DNA of 64,000 nt from SPDF01 sp963699825. Its GTDB lineage: Bacteria > Gemmatimonadota > Gemmatimonadetes > Gemmatimonadales > GWC2-71-9. Shown here one piece after another: positions 37,066 to 47,632 of the stretch (positions within the stretch are counted from its first letter, which is position 1; every line of letters starts with the position of its first letter). Both the position numbers and the translations under genes were made by a program. The notes beneath the pieces were generated by a model that saw nothing but the letters and a program-made list of their open reading frames with translations, did not search any database and was not told the origin of the DNA. The stretch spans positions 1-64,000 of the forward strand of contig CAVOVI010000001.1 of NCBI GenBank assembly GCA_963699825.1, read 5' to 3'.

Positions 37066-38130
37066 ATGGAGGCGCGCCTCCGCCAGGCCTTGGCCAGGGC
37101 GGAGGAGGTGTCGCGGGAGTTGTCCGACCCCGCCACCGCCCGTGATTCGAAGCGCCTGACAACTCTAGGACGGGAGCATGCCCGGCTCGTGCCGATCATT
37201 CGCACGGCGGAGCGGCTCAGGCGGCTGGAAGACGAACTTTCTCAGGCTCGGGAAATGGCGCAGGAGGCCGATCCCGAGCTTGTGGCGTTAGCACGGGTGG
37301 ACCTCGAGCATCTCCCAGCCGAGGTCGAGGCCACGCGTGCCGAATTGCACGATCTGCTGGTCCCGCGAGATCCGCTCGATGATCGCGATGCCATCGTCGA
37401 AATCCGCGCCGGCACCGGCGGCGACGAGGCGGCCCTCTTTGCGGCCGATCTCTACCGCATGTACACGCGGTATTGTGAGCGGCATGGTTTGCGCATCGAG
37501 CTGATTTCCGAGAGCGATGCCTCCCTCGGTGGCGTGCGCGAGGTGGTCTTCGCCGTCCGCGGGCAGGACGCCTTCGGGCGACTGCGGCGGGAGTCGGGCG
37601 TGCATCGGGTGCAACGGGTCCCCGCCACGGAGACGCAGGGTCGGATCCACACCTCCGCCGCGACGGTGGCTGTCCTGCCCGAGGCCGAGGAGGTGGACGT
37701 GAAGATCGAGGCGAAGGACCTCAAGATCGACGTCTTCCGCTCGTCCGGCCCCGGTGGGCAGAGCGTCAACACCACGGACAGCGCGGTGCGGATCACCCAC
37801 CTGCCGTCCGGGCTGGTGGTCAGCCAGCAGGACCAGAAGTCGCAGCTGCAGAACAAGCTGAAGGCGATGGATGTGCTGCGGGCCCGGTTGCTGGACCGGA
37901 TGATCGCCGAGCAGGAGGCGGCGCGGGCGCACGACCGCCGGGTGATGGTCGGCACCGGCGATCGCTCCGCCAAGATCCGGACCTACAACTATCCGCAGAG
38001 TCGCGTGACCGACCACCGGATCAATCTCTCGGTCCACAACCTGCCCGACATCATGGACGGGCACATCGAGGAAGTGGTCGAGGCGCTCCGCGTGGCGAGC
38101 CGGCAGGAGGAGTTCGGGAGTGGTGGCTGA
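37066..38130 (+). CDS. prfA: peptide chain release factor 1
   Basis: The 354-residue RF1 has the codon-recognition tripeptide PAT (in RVPATETQG) and the catalytic GGQ (SGPGGQSVNTTDSAVR) that releases the peptide at UAA/UAG. The C-terminal SQQDQKSQLQNKLKA block is intact. AGGAG precedes ATG 37066. The 3' end overlaps prmC, whose product methylates the GGQ glutamine. No frameshift. The PAT, not SPF, excludes RF2. Confidence 0.96.
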   Translation: MEARLRQALARAEEVSRELSDPATARDSKRLTTLGREHARLVPIIRTAERLRRLEDELSQAREMAQEADPELVALARVDLEHLPAEVEATRAELHDLLVPRDPLDDRDAIVEIRAGTGGDEAALFAADLYRMYTRYCERHGLRIELISESDASLGGVREVVFAVRGQDAFGRLRRESGVHRVQRVPATETQGRIHTSAATVAVLPEAEEVDVKIEAKDLKIDVFRSSGPGGQSVNTTDSAVRITHLPSGLVVSQQDQKSQLQNKLKAMDVLRARLLDRMIAEQEAARAHDRRVMVGTGDRSAKIRTYNYPQSRVTDHRINLSVHNLPDIMDGHIEEVVEALRVASRQEEFGSGG

Positions 38131-38980
38131 CCAGTCGTTGACGGCCTCCTCCGCTCTCGAAGCAGCGGCGGAATCACTCCGCGTCGGCGGGGATCCCCGA
38201 TGCCCGCCGCGAGGCGGCCAGGCTCGCGGAGGCGGCGTGGGCGGTCGACGCCGGTCAGGCACGATTGCAGCCGGGGAGGGTATTGTCGGAGAGGGAAGCA
38301 GGCGGCCTGGCGGGTCTCGTGGAACGCAGGGTGGCCGGGGAGCCGCTCGCCCACGTGGCCGGGTGCATCGGGTTCAGGCACCTCCTGCTGGCCGCCGATG
38401 CGGCGGGCGCTGATTCCCGCGGCCCGAAACCGAAGGACTGGTTGCACTCGTCTTGGATAGAATGGGCACGGGCGTCGTCGCCGACGTCTGCACCGGAAGC
38501 GGGTGTGTCGCCCTGTCGCTCGCGCAGGAAGGCCGATACGAGAGGGTGATCGGCGTGGATTGCTCCGTCGAGGCGCTGGCACAGGCCCGTGAGAACGCGG
38601 CCCAGGCTGGCATCACCGTCGATTGGCGCCTCGGCAATCTCCTCGAACCGCTCCAGGGCGAGTCCCTCGACGTGCTGGTCGCGAACCCGCCGTACCTGAC
38701 GGCAGCCGAGTATGGGGCGCTGGAACCCGCTGTCCGGGACTGGGAGCCGAGACTGGCGCTGGAGAGTGGTGAGGACGGGCTGGACGCGACGCGACGGCTC
38801 CTGATCGACGGTCTGAACGTCGTCGTGCCGGGCGGTTGGATCGCCCTTGAAGTGGATTGTCACCGGGCGGCCGCCGTGGCCGCCCTCGCGGCCGGGGCAG
38901 GATGGGTTGAACCGGCCGTACACCTGGACCTCTATGACCGTGCCCGCTTTGTGCTCGCGCGGAGGAGTGAGACGTCGTGA
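38120..38980 (+). CDS. prmC: RF glutamine methyltransferase PrmC (frameshifted)
   Basis: The enzyme methylates the GGQ glutamine of release factors. GTG 38120 overlaps the end of prfA. The N-terminal helical domain is read in shifted frames (GIPDARREAARLAEAAW, REAGGLAGLVERRVAGEPLA, VAGCIGFRHL), then the AdoMet domain is intact: VADVCTGSGCVALSLA, VDCSVEALAQARENA and the substrate-binding NPPYLT. Frame breaks lie near 38,200 and 38,430. The usual ETE/E block before the methyltransferase motif falls in the broken region. Length after repair is about 286, typical. Confidence 0.88.
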
Positions 38981-39327
38981 TTTCGGAGAAGGCGAAGGAT
39001 CTCGGCCGCCAGATCGGCCAATCGACTGAGTACAAGACGCTCCGGCGCACCGAACAGGCGCTCCGTGAGGACGAACCGACGGTGGCGAAGCTCGATGCCA
39101 TCCAGCAGCTGGCGACCAAGGTGGACCAGATGATGGCCGCCGGGCAGATGCCGGATCCCGAGACCACCGCGGCGTACGAGACGGCCGTCCGGGAACTCGA
39201 GGTCAGCGCGACCGGCCAGGCGTACGCCGTGGCCCGGGCCAACTTCGAGAAGCTGATGACCAAGGTCAATCAGGATATCAGTGAGGGGATGGAACAGGGC
39301 GCCACGAGCAGCATCATCACCCTCTGA
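38977..39327 (+). CDS. ylbF: YlbF/YmcA family protein
   Basis: The GTG overlaps the prmC stop. The 116-residue all-helical protein matches Com_YlbF/YmcA proteins: EKAKDLGRQIGQSTEYKTL, a central LDAIQQLATKVDQMMA and a C-terminal AVARANFEKLMTKVNQDISE. In Bacillus these form the Y-complex that alters RNase Y specificity; in other phyla the role is not established. No RNase Y is in the window. The stop overlaps tmk by one base (TGATG). Confidence 0.78.
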   Translation: MISEKAKDLGRQIGQSTEYKTLRRTEQALREDEPTVAKLDAIQQLATKVDQMMAAGQMPDPETTAAYETAVRELEVSATGQAYAVARANFEKLMTKVNQDISEGMEQGATSSIITL

Positions 39328-39962
39328 TGCCGGCACCGGGGGTGTTCATCGTCGTCGAGGGACCCGAAGGGTCCGGCAAGTCCACCCTGATCCGGGCGCT
39401 TGCCGACCGGATGACGACCGCCGGGCAGGCGCCCGTCGTCGTCAGGGAACCTGGCGGCACCCCCCTGGCTGAGTCGGTGCGGCAGACGCTGCTGGAGGCA
39501 GACCATCAGGTCGCGCCGGCGGCCGAGCTCTTCCTCTTCCTCGCTGCGCGGGCCGACCTGACGGCGCAGGTGTTGCGCCCCGCGCTCGCGCGCGGGCAAG
39601 TGGTGCTGGCCGACCGGTTCACCCTTTCCACTGAGGTGTACCAGGTGGTCGGTCGGGGGCTCGACAGGGCGCTGGTGGCGACCGGCAACGCCGCCGCAAC
39701 TGGCGGCCTGAGCCCCGATCTCACGCTGGTCCTGGATCTTCCGCCCGGAGTGGGGCGGGGAAGGCAGGAGGCGGCTGGGAAAACGCTGGACCGGCTCGAT
39801 CGCGAGTCGGGAGAGTTCCATGATCGAATCTGTCGGGCCTACGTCGCCGTCACCGGTCCCGGCATTGTACACTTAGATGCGACCGGGAGCCCCGAGCAGC
39901 TGCTCGAGGCGGCCTGGACGGCCGTGCGGGATCTGCGGCCTGACCTTTGGAGGCAGTCATGA
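39327..39962 (+). CDS. tmk: thymidylate kinase
   Basis: The 211-residue enzyme phosphorylates dTMP to dTDP. It has the P-loop VEGPEGSGKSTLI, the substrate-binding REPGGTPLAE, the DRF motif (LADRFTLSTEVYQ) and a lid region with GRQEAAGKTLDRLD. The lid arginine pattern is compatible with a type-II-like kinase. ATG overlaps ylbF and the TGA overlaps the protease ATG, so translation is coupled. Intact. Confidence 0.93.
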   Translation: MPAPGVFIVVEGPEGSGKSTLIRALADRMTTAGQAPVVVREPGGTPLAESVRQTLLEADHQVAPAAELFLFLAARADLTAQVLRPALARGQVVLADRFTLSTEVYQVVGRGLDRALVATGNAAATGGLSPDLTLVLDLPPGVGRGRQEAAGKTLDRLDRESGEFHDRICRAYVAVTGPGIVHLDATGSPEQLLEAAWTAVRDLRPDLWRQS

Positions 39963-41601
39963 AGCAACGGTGGGGACTTATCCTGGCAGTGGCGTGCATC
40001 TCGTTCCTTTCCGGGGGCTGGCTGCTGCAGCGCGGTGTGAGCAACGACGGCGGCGTGTACCAGAGCGCGCGCCTGTTCGATGATGTGCTCGCCAGGGTGC
40101 AGGCGTACTACGTGGACAGCATCGGCGAAGCGGCGCTCTACCAGAAGGCCACGGTCGGCATGCTGGACGAGTTGCACGACCCCTATACCGACTTGCTCCA
40201 GGGCGACAATTACAAGGCCCTCACCGAGACCACGACGGGCAACTACGGCGGACTCGGCATCCAGATCGAGGTTCGCGCCGGGTGGATCACCGTGGTCGCG
40301 CCGCTGCCCGACACACCGGCCGAGCGGGCCGGCATCCAGACCGGCGACCAGATCACCGCCATCGACGGGGTCTCCACGGAGGACTACTCCTCCGAGAAGG
40401 CAGTCTCGACGTTGCGCGGTCAGGCGGGCACCGATGTGGTGCTGACCGTCCGGCGCGCCGGTGTGGATGCGCCGATGAAGTTCACGCTCACGCGGGCGCA
40501 GATTCACAACCGGTCGGTCATGTCGCCGACGCTGTTCCCGAACAACATCGCCTATCATCGCACTCGCGACGGTGAGCCAGGCCTCCACGCGCGAACTCCG
40601 CGAGGGCATCGACAGCCTCCGCGACCAGGGAGCCACCTCCCTCATCCTGGACCTGCGCGGCAATCCCGGCGGACTGCTGGACGAGGGTGTGGACGTTTCC
40701 GATCTCTTCCTCAATCCCGGCCAGGAGGTCGTCTCGACGCGCGGGACGCGCGGCGGGTTCGTCGGAGACCTATGCGGACACGAAGCCCCAGGCGTGGCCG
40801 GACATGCCGATCATCGTGCTGGTGGACATGGACTCGGCCAGCGCGGCCGAGATCATCGCCGGCGCGCTCCAGGATCATGACCGTGCCCTCATCGTCGGCC
40901 TGCCGACCTTCGGCAAGGGCCTGGTCCAGTCGGTCTTCCGGATCGACCAGAACACGGCGCTGAAGCTGACCACTGCGCGCTGGTACACACCCAGCGGTCG
41001 CACGATTCAGCGGACCGCCGCCGACGAGCGCGACCAGATGATCCAGGCGATGCTGGCGGCCAGGAATGGCGGCATCGTGCCCGACTCGGTCATGGAGGCG
41101 AAGGGCGACTCGCTCAAGCTGCCCGAGTTCAAGACCGACGATGGCCGGACCGTGCTCGGTGGCGGTGGCATCGTCCCTGACATCGTGGTCCAGCAGGACA
41201 CCTTCACGACGGCCGAGCGCAAGTTCCGCGACGCGCTGGGGGCGAACATCCCCGCCTACTTCGACGTGATGACGACGTATGCGCTTGAACTGAAGAACGC
41301 GGGGACGCTGACGTCACCGGACTTCTCGGTGACGCCGGCCATGCGCAGCGAGGTCTATCGCCGCCTGCATGCCAAGGGCGTCGACATCAGCCAGTCGACG
41401 TTCGACGGCGCGTCGCGATGGGTCGATTCACAGCTTGGATACGTCGTTGCGCGGTATGTCTTCGGACGGTCGGCGGAGTTCCGCCGGCGCGCCGCCGACG
41501 ACCCCCAGGTGCAGACGGCGCTGAGCCTGCTGTCGCAGGCCTCGACGCCGAAGGCGCTGCTCTCCCTCGCCCCCGGGTCACCGGTACCGGCAGGGCAGTA
41601 G
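39959..41601 (+). CDS. S41 C-terminal processing peptidase (two frameshifts)
   Basis: About 547 residues. An N-terminal signal anchor (LILAVACISFLSGGW) places it in the periplasm. A PDZ domain spans about 90-170 (GGLGIQIEVRAGWITVV, QTGDQITAIDGVS). The protease domain has LILDLRGNPGG, the catalytic Ser in DMDSASAAEIIAGAL and Lys in PTFGKGLVQ. CtpA-type proteases trim or degrade envelope proteins. Frame breaks fall near 40,558 and 40,760. The last 150 residues form a helical extension. The start overlaps the tmk stop. Confidence 0.9.
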
Positions 41602-41605
41602 ACTG

Positions 41606-42454
41606 ATGCCGCTCCGCGTCGCCGTTATCGGCGCCGGCCGGATGGGCCAGGGCATTGCCCTGGCCCTTTCGCGTTCAGGGGCGTCGGTGACCCTGCTCGG
41701 GAGGCGGCCCAAGTCGGTGCCAGCGCCCCTCATCGTTCAGGTGGAGGATTGGGCGGGCGGCTGTCGCACAGCGGACGTGATTCTCATTGCGACCCCAGAT
41801 GGCGTCATCCGATCCGTGGCGGAACGCCTCGCGTCCGAGGCGTGCATTTCCGGTCGGCAGACGGTGCTCCACCTCTCGGGGCTCCTTGACCTGGACGCGC
41901 TGGGCCCGCTGCAGGGCACTGCCGGGGGCTGTGGATCGTTCCACCCGCTGCAGACCGTCTCCGACCCCATTGCGGCACCGGAACGGCTGCGTGGAGCCTA
42001 CGCGGGCGTGGAGGGGGATGAGGCCGCCCTCTCGGCAGGGGAGGCGCTGGCGGGGCTGCTCGGCATGACGCCCGTCCGCATCCCCTCCGGCGCCAAGGCG
42101 GCCTACCACGTCGGGGCCACTCTCGTGGCGAACTACACCGTCGCGCTGATGGGCATGGCGGTGCGCCTCGCAGAGGCGGCTGGCGTCCCTCCGGACCTCG
42201 CCTCGAAGATCTACCTGCCGCTGCTGCATGGCGCCGCGATGAACCTCGATCGCTTTACGCCGGCGGAAGCGCTGACCGGTGCCATTCGCCGGGGCGACAC
42301 GGCAACCGTGCGTGCGCACCTCGCGGCATTGCCGCTGCAGGACCGGGCGCTCTATGTGGTGGTTGGGCTGGAGGCGCTGGCGCTGGCGCGCCGGGCAGGA
42401 CTCGAGGAGGAAGGCGGCGGCGGGCGTAGAGTCGGTGTTACGGGCCGCTACTGA
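41606..42454 (+). CDS. Rossmann-fold / DUF2520 protein
   Basis: The 282-residue protein has an N-terminal NAD(P)-binding motif (VAVIGAGRMGQGIALAL), LIATPDGVI and LHLSGLLDLDAL, then a DUF2520 helical domain (GSFHPLQTVSDP, AAYHVGATLVANYTVALMGMA). These resemble ketopantoate or pyrroline-carboxylate reductases, but the substrate is unknown. It ends the rpmE operon 4 nt after the protease. Its 3' end overlaps the convergent lolA by 7 nt. Intact. Confidence 0.85.
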   Translation: MPLRVAVIGAGRMGQGIALALSRSGASVTLLGRRPKSVPAPLIVQVEDWAGGCRTADVILIATPDGVIRSVAERLASEACISGRQTVLHLSGLLDLDALGPLQGTAGGCGSFHPLQTVSDPIAAPERLRGAYAGVEGDEAALSAGEALAGLLGMTPVRIPSGAKAAYHVGATLVANYTVALMGMAVRLAEAAGVPPDLASKIYLPLLHGAAMNLDRFTPAEALTGAIRRGDTATVRAHLAALPLQDRALYVVVGLEALALARRAGLEEEGGGGRRVGVTGRY

Positions 42455-43098
42455 TCGATGACCTTCACCCCCTTCGGGGGTGTGAAGACGAAGGTGTCCG
42501 CCGGCAGCGTGGCGTTGGTCCGTACTTTCGAGAGTGTCAGGGTGCGGTGGTTCCCGGACGGTTCCGTGACCTCGACGCGACGCGGGAGCCCGTCACTCTT
42601 CGCGAGCCAGAGCGTCGCCGATGTGAAGGGCAGCCCTTCGACTGCCGGCGTCAACCGGAGCACGTCGACGGCGGTCCCCGAGACGGCATCGGCGCGAAGG
42701 TAGCTCACCGTATAGCGCTCGGTCGGCCGATCGAGCAACCATCCCAGCAGGTTCACCCCGTAACCCGCCGCCCTCACGATCGGAGCCCGCAGCACCTGCC
42801 CTGGGGCGGTGCTCGGCGTGTAGATCCAGATGGAGGTGCCGTCGATGACGATGGCCTCGCCCGACGGATCGGTGAATCGCATCGAGAGCCGCGAGGGACC
42901 GGACTGGGCGAGGGCCCCCCGGCTCTTGAACGTCCCGATCATCTCGTTGCTGACCACCTGGTCAAAGTCAGCGGTCAACGAGTGCAGCTGGCGATAGACC
43001 CGGGACGTGCGCTGGATGATGGAATCCGCACGCTGGGCCTGCAGGGGGCCGGCAGCGGCGATGGCCAGTCCGATCAGGGCGGCGGAGGTCCGGATCAT
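42448..43098 (-). CDS. lolA: LolA-like outer-membrane lipoprotein carrier
   Basis: The 216-residue protein has a signal peptide (about 1-21) and the LolA fold: QLHSLTADFDQVVSNEM, TFKSRGALAQSGPSRLSMRF, EAIVIDGTSIWIYTPSTAPGQ and a C-terminal FVFTPPKGVKVIDQ. LolA shuttles lipoproteins from the inner to the outer membrane. LolB or LolCDE are not in the window. ATG overlaps the aroF stop by four bases. It is the last gene in the SPOR-smc-aroF-lolA group. Confidence 0.87.
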   Translation of the reverse strand: MIRTSAALIGLAIAAAGPLQAQRADSIIQRTSRVYRQLHSLTADFDQVVSNEMIGTFKSRGALAQSGPSRLSMRFTDPSGEAIVIDGTSIWIYTPSTAPGQVLRAPIVRAAGYGVNLLGWLLDRPTERYTVSYLRADAVSGTAVDVLRLTPAVEGLPFTSATLWLAKSDGLPRRVEVTEPSGNHRTLTLSKVRTNATLPADTFVFTPPKGVKVIDQ

Positions 43099-44137
43099 GT
43101 GCGGACGCCGACTGGCTCGGCGATCCGCCGCCCGATCGCCTCCGCGATCAACCGGAGTTCACCCATCATGCGATCGAACTGGTCGGGGCGCAGGCTCTGG
43201 GCTCCGTCGGAGAGGGCCTGGTCGGGCGTCGGGTGCACCTCCACGAGCAGGCCATCGGCACCAGCGGCCACCGCGGCGCGAGCCATCGACGGGACCATGT
43301 CGCGTCGCCCGGTCCCGTGGCTCGGATCGGCGATGATCGGCAGGTGAGACAGGGCGTGAACCGTCGGGATGGCGCTCAGGTCGAGGAGGTTGCGCGTCTG
43401 GGTGTCGTAGCTGCGGATTCCCCGTTCACAGAGGATCACATCGGCGTTGCCCTCGGCCAGCAGGTATTCGGCGGCGAGGAGGAGCTCCTGGATGGTCGCG
43501 GCGATTCCGCGCTTCAGCAGCACCGGCTTGCCGGCACGGCCCGCATGACGGAGCAGAGAATAGTTCTGCATGTTCCGCGCGCCGATCTGAATGATGTCCG
43601 CCACCTCGGCCACCCAATCGACGCCCTCCGGATCCACGGCCTCGGTCACGATCAGCAGGCCCGTCTCCCGCCTCGCGAGCGCGAGCATCTTCAGCCCTTC
43701 ACGACCCAGTCCCTGGAACGAGTAGGGCGAACTCCGCGGCTTGAACGCGCCGGCGCGGAGGAGGGTGGCGCCGGCCGTCCTTCACCGCGTGCGCCGCCGC
43801 GAGCAGCTGCGCCTCGCCCTCGACGGAGCAGGGCCCCGCGATGACCTGAACGTCGTCACCGCCGATGGTGAGGCCGCCCGGGAGCCGGACGATGGTGGAT
43901 TCCTGCTTCCACTCGCGGGAGACCAGCTTGTACGGCTGGGTGACGTGGATGACTTCCTGGACCCCACCGAGCGCGGTCAGCCGTCGTACCGTCCACGCGG
44001 CCGTCGTTGCCCACCAGGCCGACGGTCGTCCGCTGGCGGCCCGGCATCGGGCGCGCCTCGTATCCCATCGCCTGGATCGCCTCGACGACCGCCCGGATCT
44101 CCGCCTCCCGGGCGTCGTGGCGCATGACGACAAGCAT
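43095..44137 (-). CDS. aroF: 3-deoxy-7-phosphoheptulonate synthase, AroF/AroG_II-like (frameshifted)
   Basis: ATG 44137 overlaps the smc TGA by one base. The N-terminal regulatory domain begins MLVVMRHDAREAEIRAV and the core follows: DDVQVIAGPCSVEGEAQLL, KPRSSPYSFQGLG, VTEAVDPEGVDWVAEVADII, QIGARNMQNY, KPVLLKRGIAATIQEL, IIADPSHGTGRRD and LLVEVHPTPDQALSDG. It condenses phosphoenolpyruvate and erythrose 4-phosphate in the first shikimate step. Frame breaks lie near 43,985, 43,785 and 43,690. The N-terminal ferredoxin-like domain is typical of this subgroup and may mediate feedback control. Confidence 0.9.
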
Positions 44138-47100
44138 CAGAGCACCGGCTCGCCGAGGCGGACACCAACGATCGTGGATACGCCCGGCTCCTGCATGGTC
44201 ACGCCGTAGACCGCGTCGGCCGCCTGCATCGTCCGCGGGTTGTGGGTGATGACCAGGAACTGGCTGCTGTGCTTGAACTCGTCCAGCAGCTTCGTGAAGC
44301 GACCGACGTTGGAGTCGTCGAGCGGCGCGTCCACTTCGTCCATCAGGCAGAAGGGGCTCGGCTTGGTCAGGTAGATGCTGAAGAGCAGCGAGACCGCCAC
44401 GAGGGTCCGTTCCCCGCTGGAGAGCAGGTGGATGCGCTGGGTCCGCTTGCCGCGGGGGGCGGCGTGGATCTCGATTTCGCTTTCGAGCGGGTCGGCATTC
44501 GGCCGAGAGCCGGAGGTCGCACTCGCCGCCACCGAACAGCGTCTGGAAGACCGTGAGGAAGTTGGCCCGGACGGCGGTGAACGTCTCCAGGAACATCGCC
44601 TGCGCCGTGCCGTCGATTTCCCGGATGGCCTGCTGCAGCGACTGGCGGGCGGCGACGAGGTCGTCGCGCTGGACGGAGAGGAACTCGAGTCGCTTGCTCT
44701 CCTCCGCATGTTCCTCGACCGCCAGCGGATTGACGACACCGATGCTCTCCGAGGGCGCCGACGATGCGGGCCGACTCCGATTCCAGGGTGTCCAGGTCGA
44801 GGTCGAGGAAGGGGGCGCCGTCGAAGAGCTGGTCGATGGGGCGCTTCCACTCCGTCTCCACACGCTCGATGATGCGCCGACGCTCCGCCGCGGCCTCGGA
44901 CAACTCGAGCTGCAGGCGGTGGTGCTCTTCGGTGGAGTGCTCGAGCGCTCTCGCGATCGTCGTGGACCTTGCGCTCGGCGGTGCCGAGGATGTCCGCGGC
45001 CACCGAGAGCGTCTCCTCGGCGTCGGCCGCGGCCGCCTCCAGCTCGAGCAGCGTCACGCGCCGCTCGGCACGCTCCTCCTGCCAGGCGACCTGTTCGGCG
45101 GCCAGCGTCGCGGCATCGCCGTCGAGTTGGGTGAGTTCACCGGCCAGCGATGGCGGCGGAGCCCGCCGCCTCCTGGCCGACCTGTTCCGCACGGGCGAGC
45201 CGCTCACCGGCCCCGAGCAGTCGGGCTTCGACGTGCGCCAGCTGCACCTGCCAGTGGACCCGCGCCTCGCGCGCCGACTCCTGCTCGGTTTCCAGCTCGG
45301 CGAGCTGCTGGCGGCCCACGCTCAGCGCTTCGTCGAGACGCACCTTGGAGAGCTCGCCCTCGGTGAGCGCAGCGTCGACTTCGCCCATGCGGGATTCCGA
45401 CGCCGCGAGGCGGTCGGTGATCCGGACGACCTGCGCTTCGGCCTCCTGGAGTTCCCGGGTACGTGTGGCGACGGACCGTTCGGCCTCGTCGCGCGCCGAT
45501 CCGCCGGTGCGTTCCGCGTCGCGCGCACGCTCTGCGGCCTCGGTGGCGGTGGCCAGCGCCGATTCGAGCTCGGCAAGCCGGGCGACCGTGGTCTCGACGG
45601 CGTGCTCTGCGGCGGTGAGCGTGGTACGCGCCGTTTGGAGGTCTCCGGCGAGCGCTTCGAGTTCCGCACGACGCCGCAGCGGACCCGAGGGGGCGCCACC
45701 CCCGGAGAGGAGCACGGCGCCATTGCTGCGCCGGAGCGCGCGCCCGGAGGGGTCGAGCACTTCCGAACCACCGAGCAGGGCGCGGACCCACCGCGCGGCC
45801 GCCGGGTCTTCGACCCGCAGTGTCTGCTCCAGCGGATAGGTGCCGCCTTCGCGCGCGGGTCCCCGTTCCGCCGAGAGAAGCACAATGGCGCCGGCATCGG
45901 AGGCGCTATGCCATTCCTGGATCGCGCGTACGGTGGCGTCGTCCCGCACGAGGACGGCGTGCACCCACTCGCCGAGAAGCTTTTCGGCGATATCGGCGTC
46001 GTGCGGCGCCGGTGCGCAGGAAATCACTGAGCGGCCCGAGCACGCCACCGCTGAAACGGTCGCGCGCCGCGAGCAGGGCAGCCGCGCCAGGTGCCAGACC
46101 GACCCTGTCCCGTTCCAGTTCCCCGAGCGCCTCGTGCCGTGCGGCGAGCTGGGCGACCGTCTCCTCCGCGCGCCGGCGATCGGCTCGCGCAAGCGCCTCG
46201 TGCTCGCGCGTCTCGGCGAGGAGATGCCGCGCCCGCTCGGCGTCCGCCGCCGCCGCACGGTGAGCCGCGAGGAGTCGCTCGGCCTCCGCGGCCAGGGAGT
46301 CGCGGCGCTGCGTGGTCGCGTCGAGTTCCTGACGGAGGCCGTCCCGGAGCGTGGCAGCCTGGACCGCACGATCCCGCAGCGACACCAGGTCGGTCTCCAG
46401 CGCCGTGCGCTCTCCTTCGAGGGATCGGAGCGTCTGGGCCTGGCGCTGGAGCGTCTCTTCCATCTGGCGCACCTGGGTCCGCTGGTCGGCCAGCCGCGTC
46501 TTCACCGCGTCTTCCACGCTCGCCCGGCCCTGCAATTCCGCCTGGATGCGGTCGTAGTCCGCCTGCGCGGCGTCCCGCTCCTGCAGCGCGATCTCCCGCT
46601 CGCGGAGCGCCTGCTGGGCGCGCTGCTCCATGGCACTGCGCTCTTCCAGCGCGCGTACGCGGCGCTGGCCGGCGTTCGCCAGACGCTCGGAGGCGAGGTT
46701 GAGATCGCCCTCGAGGCGGCCGAGGGTCACGCGGATCTCACCGAGCCGGCGGGCGATGTCCGTACGCGCGGCTTCCGCGGCGGCGCGGCGCCGGGCGGCT
46801 TCTTCCCGCTCCAGCTCGATGGTGGCAAGTGCGGCACGGCGTTCGGGCAGCGCGGCGGCCAGTTCGGCGTAGCGGGCCTCCTTGTCACGGACCTCGGCGG
46901 TCAGCCGATCGAGGTGCCGCTGCGCAAGGGTGAGCTGCACCGCGAACTTTTCTTCCATCAGCTTGGTGTGCCGCTCCGCGCGGCCGCGCTGCCGGGCGAG
47001 GCTGCGCAGCTGCGACTGCACCTCCGCCACGAGGTCCTCGACGCGCTGCAGGTCCAGCGCGGTCTCCTCGAGTCGGCGTTCGGTGCTGTGCTTCCGATCG

Positions 47101-47612
47101 CGATAGAGACCGATGCCCGCCGCCTCTTCGAACAGCGACCGCCGCTCGTCCGCCCGATCGGAGAGGAGCAGGTCGATCATCTTCGCCTCGATCACCACGC
47201 CGGCGTCGCCGCCGAGGCCGGTGCCGCGCAGCAGGTCCTGGATGTCGCGCAGCCGGACGGTGGAGCGGTTGAGGAGGTATTCGCTGTGGCCGGAGCGGGA
47301 GAGCCGACGGGTGATCTGCACTTCCTGGTAGGCGATCGGCAGCGTGCCGTCTGAATTGTCGAGGTAGAGCGACACCTCGGTCACGTTGACCGGCCGGCGG
47401 CCGGCCGCGCCCTGAAAGATCACGTCCTCCATCTTACCGCCGCGCAGGAGCCGCGCAGACTGCTCGCCAAGCACCCAGCGGACGGCATCGCTGACGTTCG
47501 ACTTCCCGCAGCCGTTCGGGCCGACGATGGCCGTGACACCTTCCTCGAAGGTGAGGGTGACGGTGTCGGCGAACGACTTGAAGCCGGACAGTTCGAGCTT
47601 GGAGAGCTTCAT
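44137..47612 (-). CDS. smc: chromosome segregation SMC ATPase (frameshifted)
   Basis: About 1,158 residues. The N-terminal head has MKLSKLELSGFKSFADTVTL and Walker A GPNGCGKSNV, with EMIDLLLSDRADERRSLFEEAAGIGLYRDRK-type continuation (seen around residues 150-180). Long Arg/Glu/Ala coiled coils flank a hinge around 45,700-46,000, and the C-terminal head shows HLLSSGERTLVAVSLLFSIY and a Walker B near LMDEVDAPLDDSNVGRF. It compacts and aligns sister chromosomes. At least five frame breaks (near 46,020, 45,840, 45,170, 44,950, 44,745 and 44,500) split it. ScpA and ScpB are not in the window. Confidence 0.93.
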
Positions 47613-47632
47613 GGAGGAGATTCCCGGGACGG

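Noticed and set aside
45840..47354. 504-codon plus-strand open frame
   Set aside because: Antisense of smc coiled-coil coding sequence.
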